Shown in pieces: positions 41,178 to 50,640 of a stretch of 64,000 nucleotides of DNA. The notes beneath the pieces were generated by a model. It made no database searches. It was given only the letters and a program-made list of their open reading frames with translations, and was not told the origin of the DNA. How positions within the stretch are numbered: the first letter of the stretch is position 1; each line of letters opens with the position of its first letter. Source of the stretch: Cercophora sp. LCS_1 (taxonomy: Eukaryota > Ascomycota > Sordariomycetes > Sordariales > Lasiosphaeriaceae); the NCBI GenBank assembly GCA_036250225.1, contig JAPZLL010000010.1, positions 1,116,001 through 1,180,000 on the forward strand, given 5' to 3'. Made by a program: the position numbers and the translations under genes.

Positions 41178-42155
41178 ATGAAGCCCGTGACGATCAAAGA
41201 AGGCACCGCGGCCTTTCTGAAAGACAAACTCCTATTCCTCAGCGCCAGTTTTCCCGTCGTCCAGTTTTTGGACCGTCTCATTGCCCGCGATGGACCCGGC
41301 AGTATCAGAAGCAAGGGCGGCCTTGCCTTTCCGACCGAGATATGGACCATGATACTCGAAGCAGTTGAGGAGCTTGCCAAAAAGAAACCCGAATTCATTT
41401 TGGTCAAGGCATACATCGCGCCCGAGTCCACACCCAAGAAGCCGGCTCTCATCTGCACGCGCCACGAGTTCACCCTCAACCAGCCGAATGGAGAACGTCA
41501 CTTATTCGCGGGCAAACTCTCCAATTCCAGCAGTATGAGAGTCTTGAAAGAGTATCTGGACAACGCCACACCTCAGAACAGAGGTCGCATCAACGCTTCC
41601 TCGGCGTCAACCTGCAAGGAAATTCGAAGGCTGTCAATAACCTATAACCCATCTCGCGACGGAAGGCCTCATGTGTGGCACGACAGCACCGTGCATATTC
41701 CCAAACTGCGGAAGTTCACGGGGCGTGAAAACACGTGGCTCATAACACCCCCAACGACGGACCAGCAGCCGCAACACTTGTATTATGACATCGACGTTCC
41801 CGACGTTATCCGATGGATTGACGGCGGCAATTGCAGTCTTTGCATGGGTTCTAGGCATCCCTGCTTTTGTCCATTGTGTCAGGAGAAGCACGACCTCTTT
41901 GAAATGCAATTAGGCACCCGGGGTTGGGGCCAGGATACTTCTACAGTCTGCCCTATGTGTGTGTCCTGGACACTTTCACGGAACTTGCGGGAGCGTCCTG
42001 AAATGTTCGACAGGCTAGCAGAACGGGCTGGGAAGAGATTGGCTGAGTTGGGATACAATCATGCTCGATTTCGAAAAACCGACCTGCCAGATTCCACAGA
42101 AGCACAGCATCACACCATTGAGAGGTACCGATGTCCCCTCAGGAGATCTTTATAA
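41178..42155 (+). CDS. Unknown protein with F-box-like start and Cys-rich C-terminus
   Basis: Single exon, 325 aa from the ATG at 41178. Near residue 50 the sequence LAFPTEIWTMILEAVEE resembles the short F-box-like helix seen at the start of many uncharacterised fungal proteins. The C-terminal third has paired cysteines that may bind zinc (CSLCMG, PCFCPLCQEKH, CPMCVSW). The part between is beta-like and unremarkable. It is convergent with the transcription-factor gene, 62 bp apart. Function unknown. Confidence 0.7.
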   Translation: MKPVTIKEGTAAFLKDKLLFLSASFPVVQFLDRLIARDGPGSIRSKGGLAFPTEIWTMILEAVEELAKKKPEFILVKAYIAPESTPKKPALICTRHEFTLNQPNGERHLFAGKLSNSSSMRVLKEYLDNATPQNRGRINASSASTCKEIRRLSITYNPSRDGRPHVWHDSTVHIPKLRKFTGRENTWLITPPTTDQQPQHLYYDIDVPDVIRWIDGGNCSLCMGSRHPCFCPLCQEKHDLFEMQLGTRGWGQDTSTVCPMCVSWTLSRNLRERPEMFDRLAERAGKRLAELGYNHARFRKTDLPDSTEAQHHTIERYRCPLRRSL

Positions 42156-42217
42156 TAGTAACGAGCACCTGAGGTCTGTACCTTATACAGTAATTGAGGA
42201 ATTGCGCGCACAATCAC

Positions 42218-44134
42218 TTACAAATCCTTGAATATCTTGATCAGACTATACAACTCGTCCAACCCGTCATGCGCAACACCCGCCAGGTACCTACTCCTGA
42301 CCAACCTCTCATCCGTCTTCCCATCAATCATCCTCCTCATCAACCACGCCAACTCGGGGCTATGTCTCGCCAAACCACACCTCCTCGCCCCTTCCTCCCC
42401 CATTCCCTTCACAACTCCATCCCAAAGTCCCTGCCATCTTTCAGCAGCCCTCAACAGCGTCCCAGAACTCGCAGGCAGCAAGCCCATCAACAAAGCCCCC
42501 CTGACAACAGCATGCGACGCATACACCAACAAATGCAGATCGTAAACCGTCACATCCCTTAACGGAAACCTAAACGCTCCCTCTCCCATCAGCGCCTCCA
42601 CCCCTTCTCTCACCGAAGCACCCCTGTCCCAACAGCCCGTTCCGAGTGTCTCAACAACACGCTGGAAAGCCTCAGGTGAATCGGCCTCCCAAAGCTCAGG
42701 TAGGCACGGAAAGCCACCCGTCATTTCGTAGATCGTCGTCAGTGCTGGCACGAGAAACATGCCTGACTGGTGCCAATCCGCCAAGACGGTATACACTGCA
42801 ATCCGCAGTGCTGTTTCAGTCCTAATAAACTCGCCGAAAGATGGCTGTGTGTCAGAGTGGCGGAGGGACGTGAATCCCAACGACCGAATCGCCGAGACGA
42901 GGATCGGAAGACGAGTGACGCGGTTTCGGCGGCGGGTGGTGGCGCAGTGAGTCGCATATTGGGAGCAGTGGACTAAGACGGCTGCTTGGAGGGCTGGGAT
43001 TAGATCTGGGGAAGGGTTGTGGGCAGAAATGAGGAAGGTGGAGAGGTGGGCGAAGGTGTATTCTTCTGCGAGGCGGGAGATGGTGCGTAAAGAGACTTTG
43101 TGCGGGATTCGCATTGCGCCGGCGAGAAAGAAGGCGAGGAGGAGTGGCGGTGGGCAAGTGGCGAGGTTGAAGGAGGGACGGTGTGTGAATGGGAAGTCGG
43201 GGTGGATGAGGTTGAAGTAGGCTGTGATGAAGGTTTCGAGGTTGGAAGGGGTGAAGATGTGGTTGGCGAGATCGAGGCCAAATCTGTCGGTGTAGGTCTT
43301 GTCGGCGTGTATGAGAGTGTTGTGGTGCGTTTGCAGTTCGGCGATGATGATGGCGAGGGAGGGATGCTGGTCCGGGAATGGCGGAGGGAGTGAGAGGACG
43401 GGGCTGAATTCGAAGTCATGGCCTGGCGTTGCCGGCCATACATCATCACCGTGGGCCCAGAAGCTGAGATAGCATGGGAAGAAGGCCTCATCGATGGCGA
43501 GTTCCATGCTATTCCCAGCCAGCAGTCCTTCTGGTGGTGTCGTGGGTTCCCCGCTGTCGCCACCATCGGCAGTGCTTGTCGTGGCCTCCGGACTCGGCGG
43601 CTCTCTTGGAGTGTCGTCCGAGTCTGACGCAAGACATGCAACCATGGACGCGGCAGTGGGATCTACCAAGTTCAGGAGAAAGGACACCGAGGTTTTGGAC
43701 CCATCCTTGGCCACTTGATGCACAGCTTTGGGCAGTCTGTCAAAGGTGCATTCCACTCGACGTGTCAGACAACGACTGCAGGGATCCTCGTTGTTACAGG
43801 CCGCCCTACTGCGGAAACAAGCGTCGCAGGCTCGTGGTTTTTGTCCGCGCTTTGCCGGTGACGGATCCTGCCGTTTTCCGGCTTCGTCAGTGGAGCACTT
43901 GAGAGAGTGCTTTCTCCAAACGTCACGCCGCGCAAACCACTTGTCGCAGTGAGTGCATCGAAATCTGGTGTTGGCCGAGTCTACCTCTTTGGTCAGCTGC
44001 CAATGCATCCATGACAAAGAGGATGAAATGCGCTCACGTATGCCCTCATGGCGTCGGAGATGACTGCTGTGCTGGTATTTCCTGCCACACGTTGAGCATG
44101 CAAATTCCCGGGTCGCGGGAGTTGCCGTATCCAT
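42218..44134 (-). CDS. Transcription factor with C2H2 and Zn2Cys6 fingers
   Basis: The frame is open for 638 codons, but I place a 57-bp intron at 44037-43981 (GTGAGC...GGTAG, phase 1), giving 619 aa. Its removal rebuilds the last His of the first C2H2 finger: CSTC...HLRRHEGIH. A second finger (CTHCDKWFARRDVWRKHSLKC) and a Zn2Cys6 cluster (CDACFRSRAAC, CSRC, VEC) follow, then a fungal_trans middle-homology region (YFNLIHPDFPFTHRPSF, LAFFLAGAM, LGFTSLRHSD). It acts in the nucleus as a DNA-binding regulator; targets are not known. It shares a 319-bp promoter with the divergent complex I gene. The intron contains no stop and is a multiple of three, so retention would add 19 residues and destroy finger 1. 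Confidence 0.85.
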   Translation of the reverse strand: MDTATPATREFACSTCGRKYQHSSHLRRHEGIRERISSSLSWMHWQLTKEVDSANTRFRCTHCDKWFARRDVWRKHSLKCSTDEAGKRQDPSPAKRGQKPRACDACFRSRAACNNEDPCSRCLTRRVECTFDRLPKAVHQVAKDGSKTSVSFLLNLVDPTAASMVACLASDSDDTPREPPSPEATTSTADGGDSGEPTTPPEGLLAGNSMELAIDEAFFPCYLSFWAHGDDVWPATPGHDFEFSPVLSLPPPFPDQHPSLAIIIAELQTHHNTLIHADKTYTDRFGLDLANHIFTPSNLETFITAYFNLIHPDFPFTHRPSFNLATCPPPLLLAFFLAGAMRIPHKVSLRTISRLAEEYTFAHLSTFLISAHNPSPDLIPALQAAVLVHCSQYATHCATTRRRNRVTRLPILVSAIRSLGFTSLRHSDTQPSFGEFIRTETALRIAVYTVLADWHQSGMFLVPALTTIYEMTGGFPCLPELWEADSPEAFQRVVETLGTGCWDRGASVREGVEALMGEGAFRFPLRDVTVYDLHLLVYASHAVVRGALLMGLLPASSGTLLRAAERWQGLWDGVVKGMGEEGARRCGLARHSPELAWLMRRMIDGKTDERLVRSRYLAGVAHDGLDELYSLIKIFKDL

Positions 44135-44453
44135 GTTGTCGGATGGGCGAATGGCATTTGGTGTGGTGGGATTTGTCCGACTGTGGTTATGAGTGCGAGT
44201 GGGATTTCTCCGCCATTTAAACCAAGTTCGGCCGGAAAAAAACGGGTCAGCCGACGGGCGAATCCCACCCGGTGGGTTTTCCCCGGGCCCGGCACCACCG
44301 GCATGGGGCCGTTATATGCCGTCCCAAAGACTCTTTGTTTCCGCCACCGCCCACCCAAACGCTCCCTTTCGCATCTTGCACTGGGGTTTTGATGACCTTG
44401 ACGTCGCTGACCCTGGTCTCAATCTCAAAACCAGGCACAAAATCGCTTGAAAA
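44135..44453. promoter_or_regulatory. Shared bidirectional promoter region
   Basis: These 319 bp lie between the starts of the transcription-factor gene (minus) and the complex I subunit gene (plus). They are GC-rich, with a CCCGGGCCCGG patch near 44281-44291. No specific sites are claimed. Confidence 0.5.
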
Positions 44454-45134
44454 ATGCGCCCACATCCAGTGGCGAAACGGCTTACAAGAAGCGGCCGCAC
44501 CCTCTTCAAAGGTGCCATCCCGACCGCTTCTCGCATCGGGATCCGCGATTACAGCACCGAGCCACCACCCCAAAAACCCGCCCTTAGACCTCGAACACCA
44601 AAACCCCGACCACCGCTCCCTCCCTCCCTTTCTCGTGCCCCGTTATCCGTCCAACCCAAGTCCAATGCAGTCGAATACGCTCTGACGTCCCTCGATGCCC
44701 TGATCAACTGGGCTCGTCAAGGTTCCCTGTGGCCTATGACATTCGGTCTCGCCTGCTGCGGCATCGAGATGATGCACGTCTCGATGCCACGCTACGACCA
44801 AGACCGACTTGGCACCTTCTTCCGGGCTTCGCCGAGGCAATCCGACGTCATGATTGTGGCTGGGACGGTAACAAACAAGATGGCACCGGCAGTGCGCCAA
44901 GTTTACGACCAGATGCCTGAACCGCGATGGGTCATCAGCATGGGGAGCTGTGCAAACGGCGGTGGCTACTATCACTACAGCTACTCGGTTGTTAGGGGCG
45001 TCGACAGGATCATCCCGGTGGATCTGTATGTTCCTGGGTGTCCTCCGACGGCCGAGGCGTTGATGTATGGGATCGATTTGTTGAGGAGGAAGATGCAGAG
45101 AACAAAAGTGACGAGGATGTGGTATCGAAAGTGA
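44454..45134 (+). CDS. nuo19.3: NADH:ubiquinone oxidoreductase PSST/NDUFS7 subunit
   Basis: Single exon, 226 aa. An Arg/Ser/Pro-rich mitochondrial presequence precedes the highly conserved core that carries cluster N2. All four ligands are present: Cys101 and Cys102 (FGLACCGIEMMH), Cys166 (GSCANGGG) and Cys196 (VPGCPP). The quinone-site loop (RASPRQSDVMIVAGT) and C-terminal MWYRK are intact. The subunit sits in the peripheral arm of complex I next to the membrane. Small departures from the usual sequence (TFFRASP, RGVDRIIPVD where RGCDR is common) and the lack of introns raise the possibility of a second copy. The symbol follows the Neurospora name. Confidence 0.9.
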   Translation: MRPHPVAKRLTRSGRTLFKGAIPTASRIGIRDYSTEPPPQKPALRPRTPKPRPPLPPSLSRAPLSVQPKSNAVEYALTSLDALINWARQGSLWPMTFGLACCGIEMMHVSMPRYDQDRLGTFFRASPRQSDVMIVAGTVTNKMAPAVRQVYDQMPEPRWVISMGSCANGGGYYHYSYSVVRGVDRIIPVDLYVPGCPPTAEALMYGIDLLRRKMQRTKVTRMWYRK

Positions 45135-45254
45135 GAAACGGTGTTGTTGGGCTGGTTTTGCCATCCTGGAGGAAAAGGCCCCACGATGGAATAAGGGACT
45201 CATCTGTGTATTGTACAATACTTTTACGCACTTGAATTGCTAGGCACTCAGTAG

Positions 45255-45632
45255 CTGCGTTTCAAAGGTCCTCGCGGCATAATCGTGGCATCCCACCCTC
45301 TGCAGTCGAGGTGGAAAAAAAGTTCCAGGATATTGTCAAAAAAAAGAGATCTTGCGGAAGAAAACAGAAACAAGGCCAACAGGGATATAGAAGAGGCAAT
45401 GGAAGCAACCAACGAGTCTGTCAAAACCATCGAGCGTCTAGCCAAGGATATGGGAGACCTCAAGAAAGAATGCGACAAGGAATTCCACGCAAAGATCGAA
45501 AAAGAAATCCAGGACTTGATAACTGAGGCCAATGGGCATCGTGATATAGTCGCTGAGTTTGCTGTAGAAACGATGGATCCCCTGGGGGCACAGAATCAGA
45601 CTATGAAGGGGGCAACGCCTGTCGAGGGGTGA
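45255..45632 (+). pseudogene. Coiled-coil-like frame with an apparent frameshift
   Basis: From about 45348 a frame encodes Lys/Glu-rich helix (AEENRNKANRDIEEAM, LAKDMGDLKKECDKEF, KIEKEIQDLITEA). Upstream the matching helix (VEVEKKFQDIVKKK) lies in another frame, and the two meet at an A8 run near 45339-45346. There is no ATG in the first 40 codons. A one-base slip in the A-run would unite them, so this is either a broken gene or a sequencing error. Family unknown. Confidence 0.4.
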
Positions 45633-47045
45633 CAGAGTGAAGCTGAAGTGTGACCAACATAGGAGGGTGTAGCCATGTAGGCAGTTTACCTGGGATAGCT
45701 TGCAATTTAATACTCGATGCGTTGGAAATTGCCTTGATATTGGATTTGGTGTGTCTAGAGACCACGTATTGGTTACCGTTGGTCCCTCCACTGCGTAAGT
45801 CGCAGCCGGCAGTCTTCTAGCTCGCTTGGTGTTGAAAGCGTGAAGGGTTACGGGAAATGAAAGGTTAACTTCAATGCTTTTGTGAGGTGAAGACAGCAAG
45901 TGAGTAGCTGAACCAGGCGGGAAAAAAATCGGAAAAAAAAAGGCAATGCGGTATTAATGGCAATGCAGCACCTAACAGCTGATTTACCAGCAATCCAAGG
46001 CCAGGTCTTGTATCAGTGCTAACTAATCACTCCCCAAATTCGCGTTCCACATCAATTCGCCATCTTCTGCCTCCTGGTGGGTCTCTCCTCTTCATCTTCC
46101 CCGTCCTCGGTCTTTTTCTGTTCCACAGCACCTCCCTGTGCCTGAGAGCTCTCTCCAGTTTCCCCAGCCTGAGAGTTTGTCCCTACATCAAAATTCTAGC
46201 CTCTTACTTGAATGTCCCCGTCCCATGCCAAACTCTTTGCTTTATGCTTTGCCAAATCTCCCCTCATCATATAATCGCCGTAGAGTCCTCCAAGCTCGCT
46301 AGTTAACTCGCCGAGTATCTTCTCCTCTTTGTACGTGGGAGCCATCCCGTCAGACACAGCGCTGATGCCGTGCGTCGTTGGATTGGCTTGGACTAGGGGA
46401 TCACTGCAGCGGTTTGCGTTGCTGGAATCTCAGAATCTCGAGAGGATACAAGACCTGGATGGCTGTGCTGGTAACCGTGATTACTTTCAAGTTCGACCAG
46501 AGCATGAGTTTCCGGCGGAGAGAGACAAACCCAGGTGTCCAGAGGGTTGGTGGGTCACAACACACATGAGGACGAGGAAGAAATGATGGAAATTGGTGAG
46601 AGTGAGCCGATGCACTTATAGACCCTCTGGGACATGTTGATAACAGTCTCCTCGAGGCGAACCTGTTGCCCCGCGCTGCGCGCCCACAAAGTTCGGGCGG
46701 TTGAGAACACCAATGTGCGGGTTCTGAAATGAGGTCAAGAAACTTCTTGTCTATCCCAGAATACATAATAGGGTTATCGACACGGGGGGTTGAATGGGCA
46801 AAGAGAAGTGAATCGTACGACCAATCTTGCGGGCTGGTGACGGAGTTTACTGCACTCGCTCATCCCTTGGGATGACTAAAATTTATCATGGGTCTCTACT
46901 ATGATCCACCGAGAGCCCACTCAGCAGTGGGTGCAGAGCCACCTCAAATTTGTCCTTCAAGAACCGGGGCCATCGCAAAAGCCACGAGAGCAAGAAACGA
47001 ACGCCGAGCCGGGATCAATGACTCAGGAAAGAGTGGGTTGTTGAA
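45633..47045. other. Gene-poor stretch
   Basis: Only short frames without motifs. Pyrimidine-rich sequence lies near 46050-46180. I see nothing to annotate. Confidence 0.45.
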
Positions 47046-47249
47046 GTGGAGGAGGAAATGGATTCAGAGAACCAATACTTTCGAGATCTCACTGTGAGCC
47101 TTTGCAACGCAATGGACCTCGGGAAGAGTAACTTGAACCACTTCGGCAAAGCCAATGAGTACTGTATCGCCCTCGAGAAAGCAGGAGGCAGAATTGAGAA
47201 GAAGATAGCTGCGCTCCTGGAGAAATGCGAGCTGGAGAGGGCCAGGTAG
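47046..47249 (+). other. Short coiled-coil-like open frame
   Basis: A frame ending in TAG reads EVEEEMDSENQYFRDLTVSL and later EKAGGRIEKKIAALLEKCE, with the composition of a real helical protein. An in-frame ATG is at 47058. The sequence upstream breaks into other frames (KEWVVEVEEE continues leftwards for a few codons). It resembles in style, but not clearly in sequence, the coiled-coil remnant at 45255-45632. Confidence 0.25.
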
Positions 47250-48209
47250 ACAACTAATTAGGGTCAACGGATCATCCGCTGTGTAGGTACTGTCCACCTT
47301 CAGCAGGGTACACCTACCTAATGAGGTAAATGGGCATCGATTTACAATGAGCTTGCAACAGCGTCCAGATTGTGTTCTTTTGGCCTGGGGGAGGTTGGGT
47401 CTCGATTTCGCGCTGGCAACTTGAACCCGCCCTTCTGACCATTAAGACTTGTGAAGTGTAGTCGATAGCCCTTCCGTATTACAGCAAATGCGCATTCCTC
47501 TGAGCTTCCACCGGCCAACGCGATATCCCTGAATATCCTAGATTTCGGTCACCTCGTTTTCTCTTCTCTTACCCTGGGAGTCTTTGCATCACCAACACCC
47601 CGATGTGGACTAAGTACTTACAGATTTAGCGCTGCACTGCACCATTTACCTGGGGCGTTTAGAAGTCAGGTCTCGGTGCGACATTGCGGCCGTCTTCGTC
47701 TCTGTGGTGCAAGCCCCTGACAGAACACGAGGGCAATAATGACTTGAGAACCAACCACAGTACTCAAAAAAAAAAAAAAGCGTGCCTTGCTGGGCCGCTT
47801 CGGGACATTGAAGGAAGCCACTAAAAATGATGGTGTAACAGCTGACAGGAGTCACTCTGTCTTAGCGAGCAACTCGGCAACACCAACGGTTTTTGGGGTG
47901 CCTCGCACAAATGAATACGCGGAATCCTTCGGTCTCCGCTTCAATCGTCGGCCGCCTCCCTGTCCACTGGATCCTTTTGTTTGCTCGACCCGCGGTTGGT
48001 CCAATCATGGGGCACTTGGTTGAGGCGCAGCAACGACGGACCCCAAGACAGGGGGTCGAAAGGGGGGAAAACTGGGGCACGCTTTAAATACAGTGACGTG
48101 GGAATACGACCTCGAGCATGTTCTCGCAAACTCCCAGTTCATCGCTCTCTTCCGCGTAAAGACTCGCGTCGACGCGTGAAATGTCGCTCATTAGCAGGTA
48201 GCTCCCACG
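47250..48209. other. Intergenic, upstream of the DUF3176 gene
   Basis: Contains an A14 run at 47766-47779. No gene or RNA that I can support. Confidence 0.5.
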
Positions 48210-50138
48210 ATGGAAGTCCCGGTGTCGCCAAACTCGACCTTCGCCGACGCCAAGAGCCGGGACAATGGTGAGGGTGCCGGGAAACCCGATGACGCGACGC
48301 CAACAACATGGGCCGGTGCAATGATCGGGTGGTGGTGGGAAATCGGGGGCGCCATCGTCACGGCTCTGTGTGTCGGCTTCATCCTGATCATTCTCGCAAA
48401 GGCCGATGGTCTCGCTCTCGATGGCTGGACGCTGCCAATCCAACCCAATTCGCTCATTTCAGTCTTCACAACGGTCGGCAAAAGCGCAATCATGGTCCCA
48501 ATAGCGGGATGCATCAGCCAGCTTTCATGGCAGCATTTTTCCTCCCGACCGCAGTCGCTTGACAACCTACGCGTCTTTGACGACGCCAGCCGAGGGCCGT
48601 GGGGAGCCCTCGAACTACTCTTCATGATCCGGGACAAGGCGATCTTGCCCCGCCTCCTTGCCATCGCAGCAGTTCTTTCCTTGGGCATCGAGCCCTTTAC
48701 GCAACAGATCCTGGAATTCGGCGAGCGCGAGCATCTACTCGACCTGCCATCGACAGCCGTCCAACTCGGCAGCGCCCGCATCTACACGTCCCAAGCATTC
48801 CAGAGCGGCATGGTCCGCGACGACGACTCGCAGCGCCTCTCCAGGAAACTCACGCTCGAAAACGACATCTCCAACGCCATCCTAGGCTACAAATCCCAGC
48901 CATACTTTCTCTGCCCTTCTTCCGCAGATAACTGCACATTCCCAACCTTCACGACCCTCGGCGTCTGTGGTAGCGTCGAGGACAACACAGACTCCCTCCG
49001 CCCAGCTTGCGAGAAGGGACTCCTCAACGACACTACCTGTCGCCTGGGCGCCACCAACTCGATCACCTTCAACAAGATGCGCGACGAGAAGAACCCGTCT
49101 GCAGGCCGCCAAAGCGAGGTCTTCGCCCTGCGCGTTCTCCGATCCAACGCCACAACCGTCGACCCAAGCGGCCTAACCATGACGGCCATCCGCGTGCACA
49201 GCAAATCCGTCCTCGAAAGCATCGAATCCGGAAAACCGCCGACCGTCGAGCAGCTCACCCTCCGGTGGAGCTGGTGCGCGCAGACCTATGTATGGACAAA
49301 CGCCTCAGCCGGCGTGCTGACACCCGGTCCTGTCACCACCGAAAACCTCGAGTCCGACGGGACCAACACGGACACGGGAACTCTGCAGTTCCTTGCCAAA
49401 TCCTCCAAGAAGCAATACTTTGTCAACCCCGATACAGCAAGCACAATGTGGTCGCTCCTCGCGCAAACCCTCGAGTCTCATGTGCTCATGAACACGTACC
49501 CCGACACGCCCGAGACGGAATACGATATCGGGACTGATTCGGGACGGTGTCGGAGTTTCCACGAGATGTTTCTTTATACCGCTGATTTGAGAAACGTGAC
49601 CGCTAGCGTGGCGGCCATGATCTCGGGATATATCCGCAGCGGCGAAAATGGTGACAACAGCAACGCAAGCGTTGTTGTGGGTAAAGCTTGGGCGGATGAG
49701 ACGTTTATCAAGGTGCGGTGGGGATGGATCGTCTTACCGCTTGCGTTGACACTCGCGGTGGTTCTGTTGCTTTTTGCGACGATGTTCAGTGCGAAGTGGT
49801 CTGGACTACCGTTGTTTGGGGCGTCGCCTTTGGGGCTGTTGTTCCATGGGTTGGAGGGGCGGGAGGGAGAGAGACTGAAAAGGGCGAGGACGAGAAGACG
49901 GTTGATGAAGACGGCGAAGGGGATTGAAGTCAGATTTGGGAGCACACAGAGTGGGAGTCTGAGGTTTGTGCCCGTCAGGGGTGAGGCGGTCGAGGTGGAG
50001 ATGCGGCCGGTGCCACCGCCAAGGTCACCGAGTAGCGTGGTTGCTGAGAAGGATATAAGAGTGATTGAGACGCGTTGCGGGACTTCGGATTCTCTGGGAG
50101 ATGCAACCGATCCGTGGGGATATCCCAGGAGGACATAA
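48210..50138 (+). CDS. DUF3176 membrane protein
   Basis: Single exon, 642 aa. The N-terminal block has the DUF3176 signature: WWWEIGGAIVTALCVGFILIILAKADG, then LDGWTLPIQPNSLISVFTTVGKSA, QLSWQHF and SRGPWGALELL. Hydrophobic segments lie near 45-65, 92-110, 143-162 and 518-540. A large loop between them carries many N-glycosylation sequons and paired Cys, so it is probably extracellular or lumenal. The C-terminus is cytosolic and basic (RARTRRRLMKTAK). DUF3176 proteins are common in Pezizomycotina; their function is unknown. Confidence 0.9.
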   Translation: MEVPVSPNSTFADAKSRDNGEGAGKPDDATPTTWAGAMIGWWWEIGGAIVTALCVGFILIILAKADGLALDGWTLPIQPNSLISVFTTVGKSAIMVPIAGCISQLSWQHFSSRPQSLDNLRVFDDASRGPWGALELLFMIRDKAILPRLLAIAAVLSLGIEPFTQQILEFGEREHLLDLPSTAVQLGSARIYTSQAFQSGMVRDDDSQRLSRKLTLENDISNAILGYKSQPYFLCPSSADNCTFPTFTTLGVCGSVEDNTDSLRPACEKGLLNDTTCRLGATNSITFNKMRDEKNPSAGRQSEVFALRVLRSNATTVDPSGLTMTAIRVHSKSVLESIESGKPPTVEQLTLRWSWCAQTYVWTNASAGVLTPGPVTTENLESDGTNTDTGTLQFLAKSSKKQYFVNPDTASTMWSLLAQTLESHVLMNTYPDTPETEYDIGTDSGRCRSFHEMFLYTADLRNVTASVAAMISGYIRSGENGDNSNASVVVGKAWADETFIKVRWGWIVLPLALTLAVVLLLFATMFSAKWSGLPLFGASPLGLLFHGLEGREGERLKRARTRRRLMKTAKGIEVRFGSTQSGSLRFVPVRGEAVEVEMRPVPPPRSPSSVVAEKDIRVIETRCGTSDSLGDATDPWGYPRRT

Positions 50139-50640
50139 TCTATCCCGGCTGAGAACTCGTGGGCTTCCGATAGACTGTGCCTAGGTACAATGCAATACCA
50201 AAGAACGCGACGAAGTTATGAAGTCATTCCGACCGATTCATTCACTGTTTGTGTCTTCACTTCGCTCTCGCACGTGTGACTGGCGAGCTCCCATGCACCG
50301 AGATCAAACCACAACCGTGATAAACCCGGCGCCAAGACACCTCGCCGGCTGCAGGGAAGCACCGAGTCGTGGAAATTCTCCAAGGAGCGATACCTGGGAT
50401 GTGGGAACAGCGGAGCATCCCGGTCCGTCTCCCGTTTCGAGCGCCCCAATCAGCCTCGAGACATTCAGCAACAGCTTACAATAACCTGGAAGATTTCTGA
50501 CATTGTAAGTTGTGCAAGTCTCAAGGGCATAAAACTCGGGCCTATCTTTTGCGTTCGAACTTTACAATCCTTCATCTTCCAGAAAAGCCCGGGCACTGGC
50601 AGCTCACTCGATTTTCCAGCTCGCTACCGAAATCTCTTGT
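50139..50640. other. Intergenic
   Basis: Promoter region of the alpha-galactosidase gene. No other gene seen. Confidence 0.5.

Noticed and set aside
47400..47475. Minus-strand sequence with a GGGTTCAAG motif, possible tRNA
   Set aside because: No matching acceptor stem or anticodon arm could be drawn.
47766..47779. A14 run as a retroposed poly(A) tail
   Set aside because: No adjacent gene copy or target duplication could be seen; simple homopolymer.
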